A stretch of DNA of 64,000 nucleotides from an uncultured Bacteroidia bacterium (GCA_943787465.1 CALSMN010000004.1:62001-126000), one strand, 5' to 3'; positions 9,463 to 18,759 are shown, counted from the stretch's first letter. Translations and numbers: made by a program. The notes: generated by a model from the sequence alone, not told the origin.

Positions 9463-9481
9463 TAATTTCGTAGCAAAGTTA
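9463..9481. promoter_or_regulatory. Divergent promoter pair birA / rsfS
   Basis: The minus strand has TAACTTTG (9474-9481), 36 bases before the birA ATG. The plus strand has TAATTTCG (9463-9470), 20 bases before the rsfS ATG at 9491. Both resemble TAnnTTTG. The second has one deviation and is weaker. Confidence 0.5.
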
Positions 9482-9490
9482 TTTCAATTA

Positions 9491-9862
9491 ATGGCAAAAA
9501 AGAGTAAAATCACAGATGCACTTGCAGATATCATCATTAAGGGTATGCAAGAAAAAAAAGCAAAAAATATTTTAAAAATTGATCTTACTTCAATTAATGA
9601 AGCTGCTGCTGATTATTTTGTGATTTGTCATGGAGAAAGTGATCGACAAGTAAAAGCAATTGCTGATAGTGTTGAAAATGAAACGATAAAAGCCATTAAA
9701 GAAAAACCATATAGTCGTGAAGGCCAAACTGAAAATCAATGGGTTCTTTTAGATTATTTAGATGTAGTAGTTCATGTCTTTCAAAAAGATATACGTGAAT
9801 TTTATGGTATTGAAGACATTTGGCATGATGGTAAAATTACCACCTATCCAGAAACACTATAG
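9491..9862 (+). CDS. rsfS: Ribosome silencing factor RsfS (Iojap)
   Basis: 123 residues, the full length of the family. Signatures: DYFVICHGESDRQVKAIAD in the first half and WVLLDYLDVVVHVF with EFYGIEDIW in the second. RsfS binds ribosomal protein L14 and blocks subunit joining when nutrients are short. It is divergent from birA. In many Bacteroidota rsfS is followed by ftsH; here a convergent Smr gene takes that place. Confidence 0.93.
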   Translation: MAKKSKITDALADIIIKGMQEKKAKNILKIDLTSINEAAADYFVICHGESDRQVKAIADSVENETIKAIKEKPYSREGQTENQWVLLDYLDVVVHVFQKDIREFYGIEDIWHDGKITTYPETL

Positions 9863-9869
9863 CTATCAT

Positions 9870-10250
9870 TTAAAAGCTAATTTTTAGTGTATTCCCAAAA
9901 TAAGGTGGGTCACTAATAATTGAATGAGTTATATTTTTTTTATTTAACTCTTGAATAGTATGTTTCAAAAGCACACCCTTTCCTCTCCCAACTATTATAT
10001 ATGCTGAACGAATATTCGTAGTTTTTGCATCTTCTATAAAGTCATTTAGTACATCCAATTGTAATCTTAATTTTTCTTTGGAAGGTAAAGATGCTTTTGT
10101 AGGAAAAAGTTTTTCGAAGTGTAAGTCAAGCTCTATTCTGCGTTTATAATTTGTAGGCTTACACTCTAACTTATCCTGCACTAGACTTGAAAACTCACCC
10201 ATCATCATGCGTTTCAATAAATTGACATCAATGGGATTATCATCTTCCAT
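9870..10250 (-). CDS. Smr-domain protein
   Basis: 126 residues. A short N-terminal part (about 1-36) is followed by an Smr domain: RIELDLHFEKL with the conserved DLH at 42-44, and YIIVGRGKGVL at 84-94, the glycine-rich loop that in MutS2-type Smr nucleases reads HGxGxG. The first residue of that loop is not His. Smr domains nick DNA or RNA; the usual role of stand-alone proteins is unclear. It is convergent with rsfS, 7 bp apart. Confidence 0.8.
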   Translation of the reverse strand: MEDDNPIDVNLLKRMMMGEFSSLVQDKLECKPTNYKRRIELDLHFEKLFPTKASLPSKEKLRLQLDVLNDFIEDAKTTNIRSAYIIVGRGKGVLLKHTIQELNKKNITHSIISDPPYFGNTLKISF

Positions 10251-10352
10251 AGTGCAAATTTAAATAGTATAATCACAAACTCAGCGTATGTCACTTTTAA
10301 TAATAGTTTACGGGACGATAGACTAGGAACCAAATTATTGATTCTAACCGAT

Positions 10353-10360
10353 TAGATTTG
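10353..10360 (+). promoter_or_regulatory. Putative -7 element for proS
   Basis: TAGATTTG matches TAnnTTTG exactly and lies 25 bases before the proS ATG at 10386, in the 135-bp gap between divergent genes. Confidence 0.55.
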
Positions 10361-10385
10361 CATACTAAATAAAATTTTTTGCACG

Positions 10386-11864
10386 ATGGCATTTGATAAA
10401 GTAAGTAGAGCTGATGACTACTCCAAGTGGTACAATAATTTAGTTGAAAACGCTGACCTTGCTCAGCATAGTAGTGTACGAGGGTGTATGGTAATTAAGC
10501 CCTATGGCTATGCTATTTGGGAAAAAATGCAAGCTGAATTAGATCGTCGTTTTAAAGAAACTGGCCATGAAAATGCGTACTTTCCATTATTCGTACCTAA
10601 AAGTTTATTTGAGGCCGAAGAAAAAAATGCGGAGGGATTTGCCAAAGAATGTGCTGTTGTTACCCATTATAGGTTAGAGAATGATCCAGAAAATCCAGGT
10701 AAACTTCGTGTTGATCCAAAAGCTAAGTTAGAGGAAGAATTAGTTGTAAGACCCACAAGTGAGGCTATAATATGGAATACTTACAAAGGATGGATCCAAA
10801 GCTATCGTGATTTACCTATTTTAGTTAATCAATGGGCAAATGTAGTTCGATGGGAAATGAGAACTCGACTTTTTTTGAGAACCGCAGAATTTTTATGGCA
10901 AGAGGGCCATACCGCTCATGCCACCAAAGAAGAAGCATTTGAAGAAACAAATCAAATGATTCAAGTTTATGCAGAGTTTGCCAAAACTGTGCTAGCTATA
11001 CCGACGATAATGGGGACTAAAACTGAAAGCGAGCGTTTTGCAGGAGCAGATGAAACATTATGTATAGAAGGATTAATGCAAGATGGAAAGGCTTTGCAAA
11101 TGGGTACATCTCATTTTTTAGGTCAAAATTTTGCAAAAGCATTTGATGTGAAATTCACTAATAAAGAAGGGAAACTTGACTACGTGTGGGCAACTAGCTG
11201 GGGAGTGAGTACACGACTTATGGGAGCTCTTATTATGACTCACAGCGATGATGAAGGACTCGTATTGCCTCCCAATATTGCACCCATACAAGTAGTGATC
11301 GTACCTATATATCGTGGTCTAGAACAACTTGAACAGATATCTACGACTATAAAGCCAATGATTGATAAATTGAAAAAAAGAGGAATTAGCGTGAAATATG
11401 ACCAACGAGATACGCACAAGCCTGGATTTAAATTTGCAGAATGGGAATTAAAAGGAGTACCTATAAGAATGGCAATTGGTCCTCGTGATATTGAAAATGG
11501 AACAGTAGAAGTTGCTCGAAGAGATACGAAAGAAAAACAAATTCTAAATCTAATAGATATTGATCATAAAATAGAGCATTTATTAAGCGCAATGCAGGAA
11601 GAAATTTATTTGAATGCATTAAATTTTAGAGACAATCACATCACCCTAGTAAATACCTGGGATGAGTTTGTGGATGTATTGGAAAACAAAACCGGATTTG
11701 TTGCTGCACATTGGGATGGCACTGCAGAAACAGAAGATAAAATCAAAGAACTGACCAAAGCTTCTATAAGATGTATTCCACTTAATAATCCTAAAGAAAA
11801 GGGAACTTGCATTCTCTCTGGTAAACCAAGTAGAGAAAGAGCCTTATTTGCCAAAGCTTATTAG
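10386..11864 (+). CDS. proS: Prolyl-tRNA synthetase, short (type 3) form
   Basis: 492 residues, class II synthetase that charges tRNA-Pro. Recognisable parts are [27 protein letters not shown] (class II motif 2 region), the [10 protein letters not shown] segment, the motif 3 region, and the C-terminal zinc-fold-like domain ending in KAY. The length and the absence of the YbaK-like editing insertion found in long bacterial ProS place it with the archaeal/eukaryotic-like short form usual in Bacteroidota. The stop codon directly abuts the convergent ccmB stop. Confidence 0.95.
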   Translation: MAFDKVSRADDYSKWYNNLVENADLAQHSSVRGCMVIKPYGYAIWEKMQAELDRRFKETGHENAYFPLFVPKSLFEAEEKNAEGFAKECAVVTHYRLENDPENPGKLRVDPKAKLEEELVVRPTSEAIIWNTYKGWIQSYRDLPILVNQWANVVRWEMRTRLFLRTAEFLWQEGHTAHATKEEAFEETNQMIQVYAEFAKTVLAIPTIMGTKTESERFAGADETLCIEGLMQDGKALQMGTSHFLGQNFAKAFDVKFTNKEGKLDYVWATSWGVSTRLMGALIMTHSDDEGLVLPPNIAPIQVVIVPIYRGLEQLEQISTTIKPMIDKLKKRGISVKYDQRDTHKPGFKFAEWELKGVPIRMAIGPRDIENGTVEVARRDTKEKQILNLIDIDHKIEHLLSAMQEEIYLNALNFRDNHITLVNTWDEFVDVLENKTGFVAAHWDGTAETEDKIKELTKASIRCIPLNNPKEKGTCILSGKPSRERALFAKAY

Positions 11865-12530
11865 TTATTCTCTCCAGATATAACTAAAAAGAGAAATAGA
11901 TAAAATGAGCTGAATAATCAATAATAAAATCAAGACCCCCCAATCTGGATAAAAATTGAATGAGGAAACATGAGTTAATGCCTTTGAGGATGATTTCAAA
12001 CTAATCAACAAACTGGGTAAAAGTAAAGGCATACTTAAAATTAAAGCAACTAAACTACTATTTCTTGCCCCTAATGATAAAGCTGAGTTAAACGTAAAAA
12101 CAATGCTACAACTCATGGTAAACAGAAAAGCAGTTACTCCATACGGAACAAGCTGAGGAATTTCCTGTGGAAGCCAAAAATTCATCACTATAAAGAGAAT
12201 GAAAAGAAAAATCAAATTGATTAAAAACTGATATAGAATTTTAGCGATGATAATCGCTTTACTATTTACTAGGAACCTATAATATAACAATGTTCCTCTC
12301 TTTTCATTTAAAAAACTTCGAGTGATATTTTGAACTACCCCTAAAATTAAAACAACATAAAACAAACTATGCCAAACCAGATTTTCTGCTTCTTTTTGTA
12401 TACTATAAATAATAAAAACTGTAACCACTAATAAGAGAACCAGAGACCAAAAGGCATATTTATTTTTCATCTCAACTCGAAGTTCTTTTAGAAAAAGTTG
12501 TTTTATCTGCTTAGTTATTTGCGATTGCAT
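11865..12530 (-). CDS. ccmB: Haem exporter membrane subunit CcmB (detached)
   Basis: About 221 residues with six predicted membrane helices. FLKELRVEMKNKYAFWS near the start and QNITRSFLNEKRGTL in the first cytoplasmic loop are typical of CcmB, which with CcmA powers release of holo-CcmE. I choose the ATG at 12530 (MQSQITKQ); the frame extends to 12554 but would overlap a divergent gene. It lies about 7.4 kb from ccmC-D-E-F, and no ATPase gene is beside it. Confidence 0.88.
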   Translation of the reverse strand: MQSQITKQIKQLFLKELRVEMKNKYAFWSLVLLLVVTVFIIYSIQKEAENLVWHSLFYVVLILGVVQNITRSFLNEKRGTLLYYRFLVNSKAIIIAKILYQFLINLIFLFILFIVMNFWLPQEIPQLVPYGVTAFLFTMSCSIVFTFNSALSLGARNSSLVALILSMPLLLPSLLISLKSSSKALTHVSSFNFYPDWGVLILLLIIQLILSISLFSYIWRE

Positions 12531-12557
12531 AAATTTGCTGCAGCAAAAGTACATTTA

Positions 12558-13017
12558 ATGTTATATCAATTACAGAAGTTATCATCAGAAGAGCAAAATA
12601 GTATTCGACAATCGCCCATTTGGGTGACACTGCTAGTCGCATGTGCAGACCATGACATTCAAGAATCAGAGATTGATCGAGCCAAAGAAATTATTCATAT
12701 TAAATCATATGCCCTTCAAAATGATTTAAGAGATTTATATAAAGAATTGGATGCTGATATCGATTCACTAATAGACGAAACATTAAAGAGCATCCCTGCA
12801 GAAGGCACTGAAACGTATCATTTATTTAGAGGACAAAATCAAAGAGTTAAATGCTATTTTCACTAAACTAGATGAGACCTTCACCAAACAACTTTATGCA
12901 AGTTTAAAAAGCCTTGCATTAGCTGTAGCTCAATCTGATGGTGGATTTTTTGGTATCGGAAGAATTAGTGAAGAAGAAGAAAAGTTCATCAGCCTCCCTA
13001 TGCTTAACAAACCGTGA
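12558..13017 (+). pseudogene. TerB-like protein, interrupted by a frameshift
   Basis: From the ATG at 12558 the frame reads MLYQLQKLSSEEQNS, then WVTLLVACADHDIQESEIDRA, a helical protein of the TerB-like type. It goes out of frame near 12810-12813 and would stop after about 100 residues. Skipping one base there (GAA-A-CGT) restores an open frame (ERIIYLEDKIKELNAIF, then SLKSLALAVAQSDGGFFGIG) that ends at a TGA at 13015-13017, overlapping the accC GTG. The two halves together make one protein of about 152 residues. It is either a decaying gene or a sequence error. Function is not known. Confidence 0.75.
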
Positions 13018-14483
13018 AAAAAATACTCATAGCTAATCGAGGAGAAATCGCTGTTAGAGTTATTAAAACTTGTAAAAAAATGGGCATATCTACGGTCGCT
13101 ATTTATTCTGAGGCAGATCGTAATTCCAAACACGTTCAGCTTGCTGATGAATCTTTCTGTATCGGTGCCGCACCATCTTCAGAAAGCTACCTCCTAGGCG
13201 ATAAGATAATTGCTATTAGTAAAGAATTAAATGTGGATGGAATTCATCCCGGATATGGATTCTTATCAGAAAATGCTGCATTTGTTCAATCAGTAACAGA
13301 CGCTGGTATCCAATTCATCGGTCCAAGTCCCGAAGCTATTCATCTTATGGGTAGCAAAATTGCCAGTAAGCAAGCTGTTGAAAAATATGGTGTCCCGTTA
13401 GTGCCTGGGATTAATCATGCAGTGATAGATATTGAAGAAGCTAAAATAGTGGCGGATAAAATAGGGTATCCTGTTTTGGTTAAAGCTAGTGCTGGAGGAG
13501 GTGGTAAAGGAATGCGAATCGTCCACAAACCTAGTGATCTATATAGCCAAATGAAAACAGCTCAAAGTGAAGCTCAAAGTGCCTTTGGTGATCAATCCGT
13601 TTTCATAGAAAAGTTTGTTACCAAACCTAGGCATATTGAAATCCAACTTATTGCCGATAATCACGGAAATGTCGTCTACCTTATGGAAAGGGAATGTTCA
13701 ATTCAACGTCGACATCAAAAACTCATTGAAGAAGCTCCTAGTGTTGTATTATCAGACGAGCTTCGTAAAGCTATGGGAGAAGCTGCTGTCAATGTTGCTG
13801 AAGCTTGTAATTATAGTGGAGCTGGTACCGTTGAATTTTTATTGGATGCAGACCACAAATTCTACTTTTTAGAGATGAATACTCGACTACAAGTTGAACA
13901 TCCTGTTACTGAACTTATTACGGGATTAGACTTAGTAGAGCTTCAAATACGAGTAGCTAGAGGAGAACAACTTAGCTTTACTCAATCAGACATTAAACCC
14001 CATGGTCATGCCATTGAATTACGTTTAACAGCAGAAGATACAACAGCAGACTTTTTGCCCGCTATTGGCACTATAGAAGTATATAATCCTCCCAAGGCAG
14101 AGTATATTCGTTTGGATGATTTTGTGTATCCTGGATATACCATTCCCATTTACTATGACAATATGTTCGCCAAATTAATTGTGTGGGGTGAGAATAGAAA
14201 TCAGGCTATTCAACGCATGATTGAGGCTATTAATCATTTTGAAATTGAGGGAATCCCAACTACCCTAGACTTTGGTCGCTTTGTAATGCAACACCCTAAG
14301 TTTGTAGATGGTGACTTTGACACCCATTTTATTGCTACTCATTATAATGCTGAAGAAAGAGCAAATCAAGATAAAACATTGTTTGAGGCAGCTGCTTTAT
14401 TTACGTATATTGAATTTAATGATAATAAAATACCCGTAATAGCTAATAATTCATCTGAAAATTGGAAAAAAAGAAAAGAATAA
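13014..14483 (+). CDS. accC: Biotin carboxylase subunit (acyl-CoA carboxylase)
   Basis: 489 residues. It carboxylates biotin using ATP and bicarbonate. Carbamoyl-phosphate-synthase-like N-domain (KKILIANRGEIAVR at 2-15), ATP-grasp glycine loop GGGGKGM at 161-167, EMNTRLQVEHPVTE near 290-303, and a biotin-carboxylase C-domain. It starts with GTG, overlapping the TGA of the frameshifted gene upstream. The tail is about 40 residues longer than E. coli AccC. No accB (BCCP) or carboxyltransferase is adjacent, so whether it serves acetyl-CoA or another acyl-CoA carboxylase cannot be settled here. Confidence 0.9.
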   Translation: MKKILIANRGEIAVRVIKTCKKMGISTVAIYSEADRNSKHVQLADESFCIGAAPSSESYLLGDKIIAISKELNVDGIHPGYGFLSENAAFVQSVTDAGIQFIGPSPEAIHLMGSKIASKQAVEKYGVPLVPGINHAVIDIEEAKIVADKIGYPVLVKASAGGGGKGMRIVHKPSDLYSQMKTAQSEAQSAFGDQSVFIEKFVTKPRHIEIQLIADNHGNVVYLMERECSIQRRHQKLIEEAPSVVLSDELRKAMGEAAVNVAEACNYSGAGTVEFLLDADHKFYFLEMNTRLQVEHPVTELITGLDLVELQIRVARGEQLSFTQSDIKPHGHAIELRLTAEDTTADFLPAIGTIEVYNPPKAEYIRLDDFVYPGYTIPIYYDNMFAKLIVWGENRNQAIQRMIEAINHFEIEGIPTTLDFGRFVMQHPKFVDGDFDTHFIATHYNAEERANQDKTLFEAAALFTYIEFNDNKIPVIANNSSENWKKRKE

Positions 14484-14539
14484 AACCATTAGTTCTATTC
14501 TCTAAATAATTCACATCGTGTGATTGCAAAAGCTTAGTT

Positions 14540-14547
14540 TACCTTTG
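14540..14547 (+). promoter_or_regulatory. Putative -7 element for the DEAD-box helicase
   Basis: TACCTTTG, 12 bases before the ATG at 14560, in the short gap after accC. Confidence 0.55.
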
Positions 14548-14559
14548 CAACCCATAATT

Positions 14560-15900
14560 ATGCACTCATTTCAAGAATTTTCGATTAAAAATTCATTGCA
14601 AAATGCGATCTCAGATCTTGGTTTCGAGACACCTACACCTATTCAGATAAAAGCTTACCCCAAAATATTATCGGGTAAGAATGTCGTTGGAATTGCTCAA
14701 ACAGGTACGGGGAAAACTTTAGCCTATATGCTACCTATACTTCAGGATTTAAATTATTCTAAGAGTTATAAACCTCGTGTTATAATCATTGTACCCACAC
14801 GTGAATTAGTCGTTCAGGTGGTCGAACAAATTGAAAGTTTCACTTCATATATGACCCTCAGAATTCTTGGCATCTACGGGGGGGTAAACATTAAAACGCA
14901 ACAGGCAGCCCTAACTCAAGGTACCGATATTGTAGTAGGCACACCAGGGAGATTATATGATTTAGCCGCGAATCGATCATTACTGCTCCAAGATGCTAGA
15001 AAGCTAGTTATTGATGAAGTTGATGTGATGCTGGACCTAGGATTTCGTTTCCAATTGAATAATATATTCGAACTCCTTCCAGAACGAAGACAGAATATTA
15101 TGTTCTCTGCGACTATGACAGAGGAAGTACATAAGCTGATATTGGATAATTTCATTGATCCCCAAAATATCACCATATCGGTCAGTGGCACACCATTAGA
15201 AACTATATCTCAATCAAGCTATGCTGTACCGAACTTTTATACTAAAGTAAACCTACTCACCGAGCTTTTAAAGGAAGATCATACATACAAAAAAGTTGTC
15301 ATTTTTATCGATTCTAAGAAAAAAGCGGACCGCTTATTTGAATCTATTGAATCAGATTTTTGGAACGAATTGGGAATTATTCACAGTAACAAAAGTCAAA
15401 ATAATAGACTATCAACTATTGAACGATTCAATGACGGACACACCCGAATATTAATCGCAACTGATGTAATAGCTCGAGGATTAGATTTAGATAATATCTC
15501 TCATGTGATAAATTTTGATACGCCAAAGTTTGCAGAAAATTATATCCACCGTATAGGGAGAACAGGAAGGGCACAAAAAAATGGGAAGTCGATTCTTCTA
15601 TTTACTGAGGATGAAAAAGAATGGAAAGAACAAATTGAAGACTTAATGGGACAAAAAATTCCACTTCTAAAATTACCAAGTACAGTTAGAATAAGTACGC
15701 AACTCACACTGGATGAACAACCCCGAATTATTGAAAAAAACCCACAAAAAATAAATAAACTACCAAAAGGAGATAGCTTTCATGAGAAAAAAGATAAAAA
15801 TAAAAAACACTATAACTTGGGTGGTGGGCAGAAAATAAAAATAAAAAAAGCCAAAAAATATAAAAAACCCATCACTCGTGGCTCCAAAGGAAAAAAATAA
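14560..15900 (+). CDS. DEAD-box RNA helicase (DEVD variant)
   Basis: 446 residues from the ATG at 14560 (an in-frame TTG at 14524 is upstream of the promoter element). ATP-dependent RNA helicase with motif I AQTGTGKT, motif Ia PTRELV, TPGR, motif II VIDEVD (Val in place of the usual Ala of DEAD), SATM (motif III), ARGLD, and HRIGRTGR (motif VI). The last about 60 residues are very lysine-rich and probably bind RNA. It sits just before a cold-shock protein gene, a pairing that fits RNA remodelling at low temperature, though co-regulation is inference. Confidence 0.93.
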   Translation: MHSFQEFSIKNSLQNAISDLGFETPTPIQIKAYPKILSGKNVVGIAQTGTGKTLAYMLPILQDLNYSKSYKPRVIIIVPTRELVVQVVEQIESFTSYMTLRILGIYGGVNIKTQQAALTQGTDIVVGTPGRLYDLAANRSLLLQDARKLVIDEVDVMLDLGFRFQLNNIFELLPERRQNIMFSATMTEEVHKLILDNFIDPQNITISVSGTPLETISQSSYAVPNFYTKVNLLTELLKEDHTYKKVVIFIDSKKKADRLFESIESDFWNELGIIHSNKSQNNRLSTIERFNDGHTRILIATDVIARGLDLDNISHVINFDTPKFAENYIHRIGRTGRAQKNGKSILLFTEDEKEWKEQIEDLMGQKIPLLKLPSTVRISTQLTLDEQPRIIEKNPQKINKLPKGDSFHEKKDKNKKHYNLGGGQKIKIKKAKKYKKPITRGSKGKK

Positions 15901-15925
15901 AAGAACCAATCAGGATATAAACACA

Positions 15926-15933
15926 TACCTTTG
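15926..15933 (+). promoter_or_regulatory. Putative -7 element for csp
   Basis: TACCTTTG 21 bases before the csp ATG at 15955, leaving a short A/T-rich leader. Confidence 0.55.
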
Positions 15934-15954
15934 TGGTTTAATTAATATAATACA

Positions 15955-16146
15955 ATGAATAAAGGAACAGTAAAATTCTTCAATGATGAGAAAGGCTATG
16001 GTTTTATCACACCAGAAGATGGAAGTAAAGATGTTTTTGTTCACAAAACAGGAACAAGAACTCGAATCAATGAAGGAGATCAAGTATCTTACGAGGTAGA
16101 AGACGGTCAGAAAGGACCGAGTGCTGTAAATGTAAGTCTAGTATAA
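15955..16146 (+). CDS. Cold-shock protein (CspA family)
   Basis: 63 residues, a single cold-shock domain that binds single-stranded nucleic acid. RNP1 is KGYGFITPE (about 13-21) and RNP2 is DVFVHK (about 26-31). It has its own promoter-like element and a strong terminator, so it is probably monocistronic. Confidence 0.95.
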   Translation: MNKGTVKFFNDEKGYGFITPEDGSKDVFVHKTGTRTRINEGDQVSYEVEDGQKGPSAVNVSLV

Positions 16147-16172
16147 TCATTTACAGATAAAATTTACAAATT

Positions 16173-16204
16173 AAAGGCTATCACTTGTGTGATAGCCTTT
16201 TTTT
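16173..16204 (+). terminator. Rho-independent terminator after csp
   Basis: A perfect 12-bp stem (AAAGGCTATCAC pairing with GTGATAGCCTTT) around a TTGT loop at 16185-16188, followed by a T tract. Confidence 0.9.
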
Positions 16205-16237
16205 ATGTTAAAAATCAACGGTACTATTGTATTTAAT

Positions 16238-16486
16238 ATGAAACGAAATGAAGAGGAATTAGAGGAGCAACCCAATAATCCGTTACATGGAATTAAATTA
16301 AAAGAAATACTTGAATTTTTAATAACGTTCTACGGGTGGGAAAAACTGGGTAAGCAAATTGATATTAATTGTTTCATCAGTAATCCATCGGTAGGTAGTA
16401 GCTTAAAATTTTTAAGAAAAACACCTTGGGCAAGAGAAAAAGTAGAAAAACTTTATATTGCTTCTATACCAAATTTTAAAAAATAG
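16238..16486 (+). CDS. VF530/DUF2132 family DNA-binding-like protein
   Basis: 82 residues from the ATG at 16238; the longer frame from 16205 starts inside the terminator T tract and is unlikely. The text NNPLHGIKLKEILEFL, YGWEKLGKQI, INCFISNPSVGSSLKFLRKTPWAREKVE is the hallmark of the small helical VF530 family, some members of which are described as DNA-binding. The last base of its TAG is shared with the next gene's GTG. Confidence 0.88.
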   Translation: MKRNEEELEEQPNNPLHGIKLKEILEFLITFYGWEKLGKQIDINCFISNPSVGSSLKFLRKTPWAREKVEKLYIASIPNFKK

Positions 16487-16959
16487 TGAAAACTCAATCC
16501 ATTCACACTATCAAAAAAGAACTGCATCATAATTCCAAAGAGGAGTTAATTCAATTAGTCCTTCGATTGGGTAAATATAAAGTTGAGAACAAGGAATTGT
16601 TGAGCTATCTGCTATTTGAAGCTGCTGATGAAGATGGCTATATAGCCTATATCAAAACAAATATGGATCTTCAGTTTGAGGTTATCAATCGAGAATCCTA
16701 TTATTACATAAAGAAAAGTGTTAGAAAAATATTACGCCTAACAAAACGATTCATCAAATACAGTAAAAAGCTAGAAACAGAAACTAGCCTATTAATTCAT
16801 TTTTGCGAAAACTTAAAAAAAATGGAACCTTCATATTTAAATAATCAAGTATTGATGAATATGTTTTCAAGACAAATAAGTCTCATTGAAAAAAATATTG
16901 ATAAAATGCATGAAGATTTGAGATATGACTTTGAAAAAGAAATCTCAACACTTAAGTAA
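16486..16959 (+). CDS. Conserved hypothetical helical protein
   Basis: 157 residues, mostly helical and rich in Lys and Glu, with no signal peptide or membrane helix. It starts with a GTG that overlaps the stop of the VF530 gene, so the two are probably translated together. A segment YYIKKSVRKILRLTKRFIKYSKK (split as YYIKKSVRKILRL and TKRFIKYSKK) could bind nucleic acid. I recognise no family or function. Confidence 0.65.
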   Translation: MKTQSIHTIKKELHHNSKEELIQLVLRLGKYKVENKELLSYLLFEAADEDGYIAYIKTNMDLQFEVINRESYYYIKKSVRKILRLTKRFIKYSKKLETETSLLIHFCENLKKMEPSYLNNQVLMNMFSRQISLIEKNIDKMHEDLRYDFEKEISTLK

Positions 16960-16964
16960 TCATA

Positions 16965-18398
16965 TTATTCTACGTTTGGATTAATTCTTTTGATTTTGTA
17001 ATGAATTGCTGCAAAAAGTAAAGTCATAAAAGGGCTGACGTAGTTGAAAATTGCATAAATAAAATATTCACCAACTCCTACACCCAAAACACTACTTTGG
17101 TACGCCCCACATGTATTCCAAGGCACAAGAACCGATGTAACGGTTCCACTATCTTCAAGAGTTCTACTTAAATTTTCAGGAGCTAAATTGTGATCCTTAT
17201 ATGCTTTAGAAAACATTTTTCCCGGGACTACAATAGCCAAATATTGATCACTTGCTGTAAGATTAATCGTTAGACAACTTCCAACAGTAGCTGCAAATAA
17301 GCTAAATATTGAATCTCCTATACTTAAAAGAAAAGAACTCAGTTTAGTTAAGGCTCCAATAGACTCCATCACACCCCCAAAAACCATAGCACAAATGATT
17401 AACCAAATGGTGGATAGCATTCCCTCCATCCCACCAGACATAAATAAATCATTCAATATGATATGTGAACTTTCAATAGAGACACCCGTAGTTACAGAAC
17501 CCAATATAAATTTATATTGAGAAAAAAAATCACCCGAAACCAACATAGGTTGAAAAAAAATTGAAAAACACATGCCCAAAAGTGTGCCAGCAAACAAAGC
17601 AATCAGCGGGGAAACCTTATATATAATCATGCCTATCACTATCACTGGAACTATAAAAAGCCATGGAGTGATAAAAAAAGAACGTTCAATCGCTAATAAA
17701 ATAGTTGACGTACCTGCTATCGTTCCAGAGTTTATTGAAGAACTCAGTATCGAAAAAACAATAAGCGTTACGATCAGGCTTGGAACAGTTGTAATCAACA
17801 TATAGCGAATATGATCAAATAAGGAGGCCCCTGACATTGCCGAAGCTAAATTTGTCGTATCGCTGAGTGGACTTAATTTATCACCAAAATAAGCACCACT
17901 TATAACAGCTCCCGCAACCATACCCGCAGAAATATCCATTGCTTTACCGATAGCTATTAAAGCAATACCAATCGTTGCACTTGTAGTCCAAGAGCTACCA
18001 GTAGCAAGAGATACGATAGCTGAAATAATAACAGCTGTAGGTAAAAAAAGGGTAGGATTTATTAATTTAATGCCGTAATAAATCATTGCAGGAATTATTC
18101 CAGAAATTAACCAAGAAGCCGCAAGAGATCCAACCAACAATAAGATGAGAATGGAGCCTGAAACGGATTTAATATTTGTAGCTATATTCTCAATCATGAA
18201 ACTAAAAGGTATTTTATAAAAATAGCCAACGATACAAGCCATCACTCCACCCAATAATAAGATAAATTGATTACTACCCTCAATTGCATTATCCCCAAAT
18301 ACAAAAACATTAAAAGCAAGCATTATGATCAAGCCTAATAAGGGTATTAAAGCAGCAAATAATGAAATAGAAGGATTATTCCTTTGAAGTGAACACAT
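16965..18398 (-). CDS. nhaC: Na+/H+ antiporter, NhaC family
   Basis: 477 residues, about eleven to twelve membrane helices. Segments SLATGSSWTTSATIGIALI and ISGAYFGDKLSPLSDTTNLA are characteristic of NhaC-type antiporters, which exchange cytoplasmic Na+ for H+. It is convergent with the upstream small gene (5 bp apart) and is preceded by an intergenic region holding a 20-bp inverted repeat. The substrate cannot be confirmed from sequence; some relatives move malate or lactate. Confidence 0.88.
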   Translation of the reverse strand: MCSLQRNNPSISLFAALIPLLGLIIMLAFNVFVFGDNAIEGSNQFILLLGGVMACIVGYFYKIPFSFMIENIATNIKSVSGSILILLLVGSLAASWLISGIIPAMIYYGIKLINPTLFLPTAVIISAIVSLATGSSWTTSATIGIALIAIGKAMDISAGMVAGAVISGAYFGDKLSPLSDTTNLASAMSGASLFDHIRYMLITTVPSLIVTLIVFSILSSSINSGTIAGTSTILLAIERSFFITPWLFIVPVIVIGMIIYKVSPLIALFAGTLLGMCFSIFFQPMLVSGDFFSQYKFILGSVTTGVSIESSHIILNDLFMSGGMEGMLSTIWLIICAMVFGGVMESIGALTKLSSFLLSIGDSIFSLFAATVGSCLTINLTASDQYLAIVVPGKMFSKAYKDHNLAPENLSRTLEDSGTVTSVLVPWNTCGAYQSSVLGVGVGEYFIYAIFNYVSPFMTLLFAAIHYKIKRINPNVE

Positions 18399-18759
18399 GC
18401 AAGCAAATTAACTTAATTTTTGAGGTAATTGGTGTGAACTACATAAAATTTAAAAATAATTACAAAATATTTAGCTGATTATCAGTATGTTATGAAAATA
18501 TGATAAAAATCATATCGATTTATGATTTTCGTCATATTTTGAAAATGAAATCCATGCTAACATTGTACTATGCTTTTGTGATAAACAAGAGAGAATTGAA
18601 ATAAAATGTAAATTATACGGTGAAGCGAGGAAATGCGTTTCTACAGTAAATAAAAAAATTGAGTATCTCAGTATTAGTAAGTTACGTTCAAATACAGCTC
18701 AATGCTTAGTTTAGGGTGGATTGAATTCTAAAAAAAACGCTTAAGATTGTTATTGACCT
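18399..18759. other. 361-bp intergenic region upstream of nhaC
   Basis: A/T-rich and without a supported gene. It holds the inverted repeat at 18495-18540. A plus-strand frame stays open from about 18527 to 18714 but has no start codon, so I do not call it. Confidence 0.6.
18495..18540. repeat. 20-bp inverted repeat upstream of nhaC
   Basis: Left arm AAAATATGATAAAAATCATA (18495-18514) and right arm TATGATTTTCGTCATATTTT (18521-18540) around a 6-base spacer, 18 of 20 positions complementary; one of the two misfits is a G-U pair in RNA. It lies about 100 bp before the nhaC start. Candidate operator or RNA hairpin. Confidence 0.7.

Noticed and set aside
12558-13017. Programmed ribosomal frameshift in the TerB-like gene
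   Set aside because: There is no slippery heptamer or following pseudoknot-like structure at the break, and the extra base lies in a plain GAAACG stretch.
18527-18714. Plus-strand frame open for about 62 codons upstream of nhaC
   Set aside because: No start codon inside, a stop just before it within the palindrome, low-complexity text and no recognisable family.
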